NCBI GenBank assembly: GCA_021160625.1
Contig: JAGHCE010000023.1
Coordinates: 1-13,828 of the forward strand
Reading direction: 5' to 3'
DNA: 13,828 bases
Origin: Planctomycetota bacterium
Lineage (GTDB): Bacteria > Planctomycetota > DG-23 > SLPQ01
Shown piece after piece: positions 11,737-13,828 of the stretch (position 1 is its first letter; the number at the start of each line of letters is the position of its first letter). A program made the translations under genes and the position numbers. The notes beneath the pieces are model-generated. The model searched no databases, was not told where the DNA came from, and was given only the letters and a program-made list of their open reading frames with translations.

Positions 11737-13467
11737 ATGAGGCGCCCCTTTCTCGTAATAACTATCCTGGGGGCGATTGCCGCTGCGGTCCTCGGCATCC
11801 TTCGGCGCGAGCCGCTCTATTTCGCGCAGATGGGCGCGGGGGACCTCGTCGACGGACGCTTTCCGGAACAATACCTGGCCGCAAGCATTGACGAAGTCAA
11901 TCTTGCCCCGGCCGTCAGCCGCCTTCGTGGCCGGGCAGCCGGGGACCGTCAGCCGTCAGAGGCGCTGGCCCTGGTCGAGATGCAGGCCGCCGGCGTTCTG
12001 TCCGCTTATCCCGATCCGAATATCATTTCCCTGGCATACCAGGAGCTCCTCGAACAGTATCCCCAAAGTCCGCTTATTCACTACCGCTACGGGGCCTGGC
12101 TTCTGACGAGGCTGCAGTGTGTCGCCGCCGAGAAGCGCAGGGCTTCCATAGCATCCCCCGTGCGGGAACCCGGCGGCGCCCGGAAACCTGTCGGGGAGGA
12201 CCTCGAAGCGGTGGACTTGGCCCGGCGGGCCAGGATGGAGCTTTTCGCCGCCGCACAGGCCGACCAGCACAATTCACTGCCGCTCTACGAGATCGCCTAT
12301 TCGTACATAGCCTTCGGCGATACGGATGAGGCAACTGGGTGGCTGGAAAGGGCGGTGGATGCGCCGGAGTTCGATGCGGGCGACGACGTGGTGATAGCCG
12401 GCTGCGCAAAGGCCGTCACGCGCTGCAAAGCGCCGCCGCTTGAGGGGTTGATAAGCACCTACCGGGTGGCGCGTTACGCGCCGTCATACCTTGCCGGCCG
12501 GATGGAGACGCTCGTGTCGGGGCTCCTTTCGGACAAAGTTCGCGCCGAATATGTCGGCTCCGAATACGACTACCTGGATTACCTGGTCGGGTTTGAGGAC
12601 CTGACTGTCAAGCTCTTTGAGAGCGCCGAGGTGCTCAGGCAGTCGCAGGCGTCGCTTGTGACGGCGGGGATTCTCTGGAGAAAGGTGGCTGCCGAAGCCG
12701 CCTCCAAGGGAGACGAAAGGCTCCGAGCAGCCGCCAGGAGCCGGCTTGCAGAGGCCAGTTACCGCTATCTCTTAGTAGGCTGGCGGCGTGCGGCCGCGGG
12801 CCTGCCGCCGCAGCAGGGCATTGTGGATCTCGACATACCGTTGGACTTGAGGCTCCCGTTTTCGAAATGGGCCGGGCGCATTGCAGGGGCATTGTTTGTG
12901 CTTGTAGTCGTTCTGGTGTTGCCTGCGCTGGTCCTGGGCGTGGCGGCGATCAGGGTAAAGGCGCTGCGGCAGCTGGCGCTTTCGCTGGCGACGCTTGCCG
13001 TCTTTGCCGCGCTGGGGTACAGTGCGTCGTTTTATTCCACGTTCCGGGAGCGCCAGACGACCGCAACTGGGCTGGAGAAACGGCTTCGCCTCCTGTGCGA
13101 GACACCGGAGATACTGAGGGCCGAGGGAGAGCCGCAGGGGCCTGCGGACTTCAGGAGCGACGTCGCCAAGACAATGCTCCCCATCACGAACTACACGCTG
13201 CAGGCCGGCAGGGTCCTGGCGTACATCGGAACCCGCGATTGCTACGAGGAGCTTATCGACGCCCTGACGGACCCCAACGTCGGGCGGCCGTCGGAGGTAA
13301 TCTCGATCCTGCGTGAGGAAACGGGCCAGGATTTCGGCTACAGCAGGGCCGCCTCCCGTGAGGTCAGGGACGAGGCAATCCGTGCATGGCGGACCTGGTG
13401 GCATTCCAAAAGGGATTCATTCCCGGAGGCACCCACTTGCCCGGCGGTAACCGCCCGAGGCGAGTAA
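11737..13467 (+). CDS. Membrane protein with TPR-like and HEAT-like regions, unknown function
   Basis: The 576-residue product is not a named family I recognise. It starts with an N-terminal hydrophobic helix (about 5-22, signal anchor). A helical, probably extracytoplasmic region follows (about 30-375), with TPR-like stretches such as SLAYQELLEQYPQSPLIHYRYGAWLL and LPLYEIAYSYIAFGDTDEATGWLERAVD. Two further membrane helices (about 380-404 and 413-433) lead to a C-terminal HEAT-like segment (about 455-560) with AYIGTRDCYEELIDALTD, TGQDFGY (529-535) and WRTWW (551-555). I associate that ending with planctomycete HEAT-repeat proteins, but this is recall, not a search. The start ATG 11737 has no clear Shine-Dalgarno. 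It lies 64 nt after ligA, and the stop is followed by a promoter for mnmG. A scaffold or envelope role is possible. Confidence 0.85.
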   Translation: MRRPFLVITILGAIAAAVLGILRREPLYFAQMGAGDLVDGRFPEQYLAASIDEVNLAPAVSRLRGRAAGDRQPSEALALVEMQAAGVLSAYPDPNIISLAYQELLEQYPQSPLIHYRYGAWLLTRLQCVAAEKRRASIASPVREPGGARKPVGEDLEAVDLARRARMELFAAAQADQHNSLPLYEIAYSYIAFGDTDEATGWLERAVDAPEFDAGDDVVIAGCAKAVTRCKAPPLEGLISTYRVARYAPSYLAGRMETLVSGLLSDKVRAEYVGSEYDYLDYLVGFEDLTVKLFESAEVLRQSQASLVTAGILWRKVAAEAASKGDERLRAAARSRLAEASYRYLLVGWRRAAAGLPPQQGIVDLDIPLDLRLPFSKWAGRIAGALFVLVVVLVLPALVLGVAAIRVKALRQLALSLATLAVFAALGYSASFYSTFRERQTTATGLEKRLRLLCETPEILRAEGEPQGPADFRSDVAKTMLPITNYTLQAGRVLAYIGTRDCYEELIDALTDPNVGRPSEVISILREETGQDFGYSRAASREVRDEAIRAWRTWWHSKRDSFPEAPTCPAVTARGE

Positions 13468-13488
13468 ATTTCAGCCCACGCGTATGAC

Positions 13489-13517
13489 TTGCCCGGTTCC
13501 GGCACATCGACTAAAAT
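13489..13517 (+). promoter_or_regulatory. Sigma70-type promoter for mnmG
   Basis: TTGCCC at 13489-13494 (4 of 6 matches to TTGACA) and TAAAAT at 13512-13517 (5 of 6 matches to TATAAT) are separated by exactly 17 bp, the optimal spacing. Transcription would start near 13524, 49 nt before the preferred mnmG start. This is the best promoter in the window and suggests mnmG is transcribed apart from the upstream membrane-protein gene. Confidence 0.6.
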
Positions 13518-13572
13518 GTATTTTCCAATGGCGCGAGTGTGCTTCTTATCCGGTACCAGGTGGAACGGACTG

Positions 13573-13828
13573 ATGTGTAGCCGAGGTGTTTGGGACGTAA
13601 TCGTGGTTGGTGCGGGTCATGCAGGCGTCGAGGCGGCGGCGGCCGCAGCGCGGATGGGCGCAAGGACGCTGCTCTTGACGATAAACCTTGATACGATCGC
13701 GCAGATGTCCTGTAACCCGGCCATCGGCGGCCTTGCCAAGGGGCAGATGGTCCGCGAAGTGGATGCGCTCGGCGGCGTGATGGCGACAGTGGCCGACCGG
13801 ACGGGGATACAGTTCAGGCTTTTGAACC
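13573..13828 (+). CDS. mnmG: tRNA uridine-5-carboxymethylaminomethyl modification enzyme MnmG (GidA), 5' part
   Basis: MnmG, with MnmE, installs the carboxymethylaminomethyl group on wobble uridine 34 of certain tRNAs using FAD. Only the first 85 codons are in the window; the gene runs off the right edge. The translated part shows the FAD-binding Rossmann start WDVIVVGAGHAGVEAA and the nearly invariant family blocks TINLDTIAQMSCNPAIGG, LAKGQMVREVDALGG and DRTGIQFRLLN. I chose ATG 13573, with AGGTGGA at 13558-13564 eight nt upstream. In-frame ATGs at 13528 and 13516 lack a ribosome site, and 13516 lies inside the -10 element. In many bacteria mnmG sits beside rsmG or mnmE. Here it follows an unrelated membrane protein. 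Confidence 0.95.
   Translation, partial: MCSRGVWDVIVVGAGHAGVEAAAAAARMGARTLLLTINLDTIAQMSCNPAIGGLAKGQMVREVDALGGVMATVADRTGIQFRLLN

Noticed and set aside
13516..13572. Upstream in-frame ATGs (13516, 13528) as mnmG start
   Set aside because: ATG 13516 overlaps the -10 box and 13528 is only a few bases after the likely transcription start; neither has a ribosome site, whereas 13573 does.

Overview
The window reads as a high-GC chromosomal segment of a Gram-negative bacterium with a heptose-containing lipopolysaccharide (LPS). The lineage is uncertain. My best guess is Planctomycetota (Phycisphaerae-like) or a neighbouring uncultured phylum. Three things point that way: the C-terminus of the 576-residue membrane protein, with its TGQDFGY and WRTWW signature that I associate with planctomycete HEAT-type proteins; the hairpin-rich dispersed intergenic repeats; and a deoxyhypusine-synthase-like gene among LPS genes. 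A deltaproteobacterium-like host is not excluded. All genes are on the + strand.

Region 1 (about 150-9410) looks like one ten-gene operon with almost no intergenic space. It holds lpxK (lipid A 4'-kinase), a lipid A/lysophospholipid acyltransferase, a deoxyhypusine-synthase-like protein of unknown role, hldE (heptose-7-phosphate kinase / heptose-1-phosphate adenylyltransferase), gmhA (sedoheptulose-7-phosphate isomerase), two small cysteine-motif proteins (one membrane-anchored), a B12-binding radical SAM protein, a waaF-like heptosyltransferase and a second, stand-alone heptose-kinase-like PfkB protein. A probable intrinsic terminator follows the last stop codon. Together the recognised genes phosphorylate and acylate lipid A, make activated heptose from sedoheptulose-7-phosphate and add heptose to the inner core. 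GmhB (bisphosphatase) and HldD (epimerase) are not in the window.

Region 2 (9411-9653) is a 243-base gap packed with palindromes, including perfect 9- and 10-bp stems, that look like dispersed repeat elements. The gap before lpxK (1-149) contains related material: a 19-nt direct repeat and weaker hairpins.

Region 3 (9654 to the end) holds housekeeping and unknown genes: ligA (NAD-dependent DNA ligase, complete, GTG start), a 576-residue three-helix membrane protein with TPR-like and HEAT-like parts, a good sigma70-type promoter, and the first 85 codons of mnmG, cut by the window edge.

Non-ATG starts dominate: by my start choices 9 of 13 genes begin with GTG or TTG. The unusual content is the set of non-LPS genes inside the LPS operon (deoxyhypusine-synthase-like, two Cys-motif proteins, radical SAM) and the pair of heptose-kinase paralogs whose motifs degenerate in complementary places. 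No CRISPR array, tRNA, rRNA, transposase or phage gene was seen.
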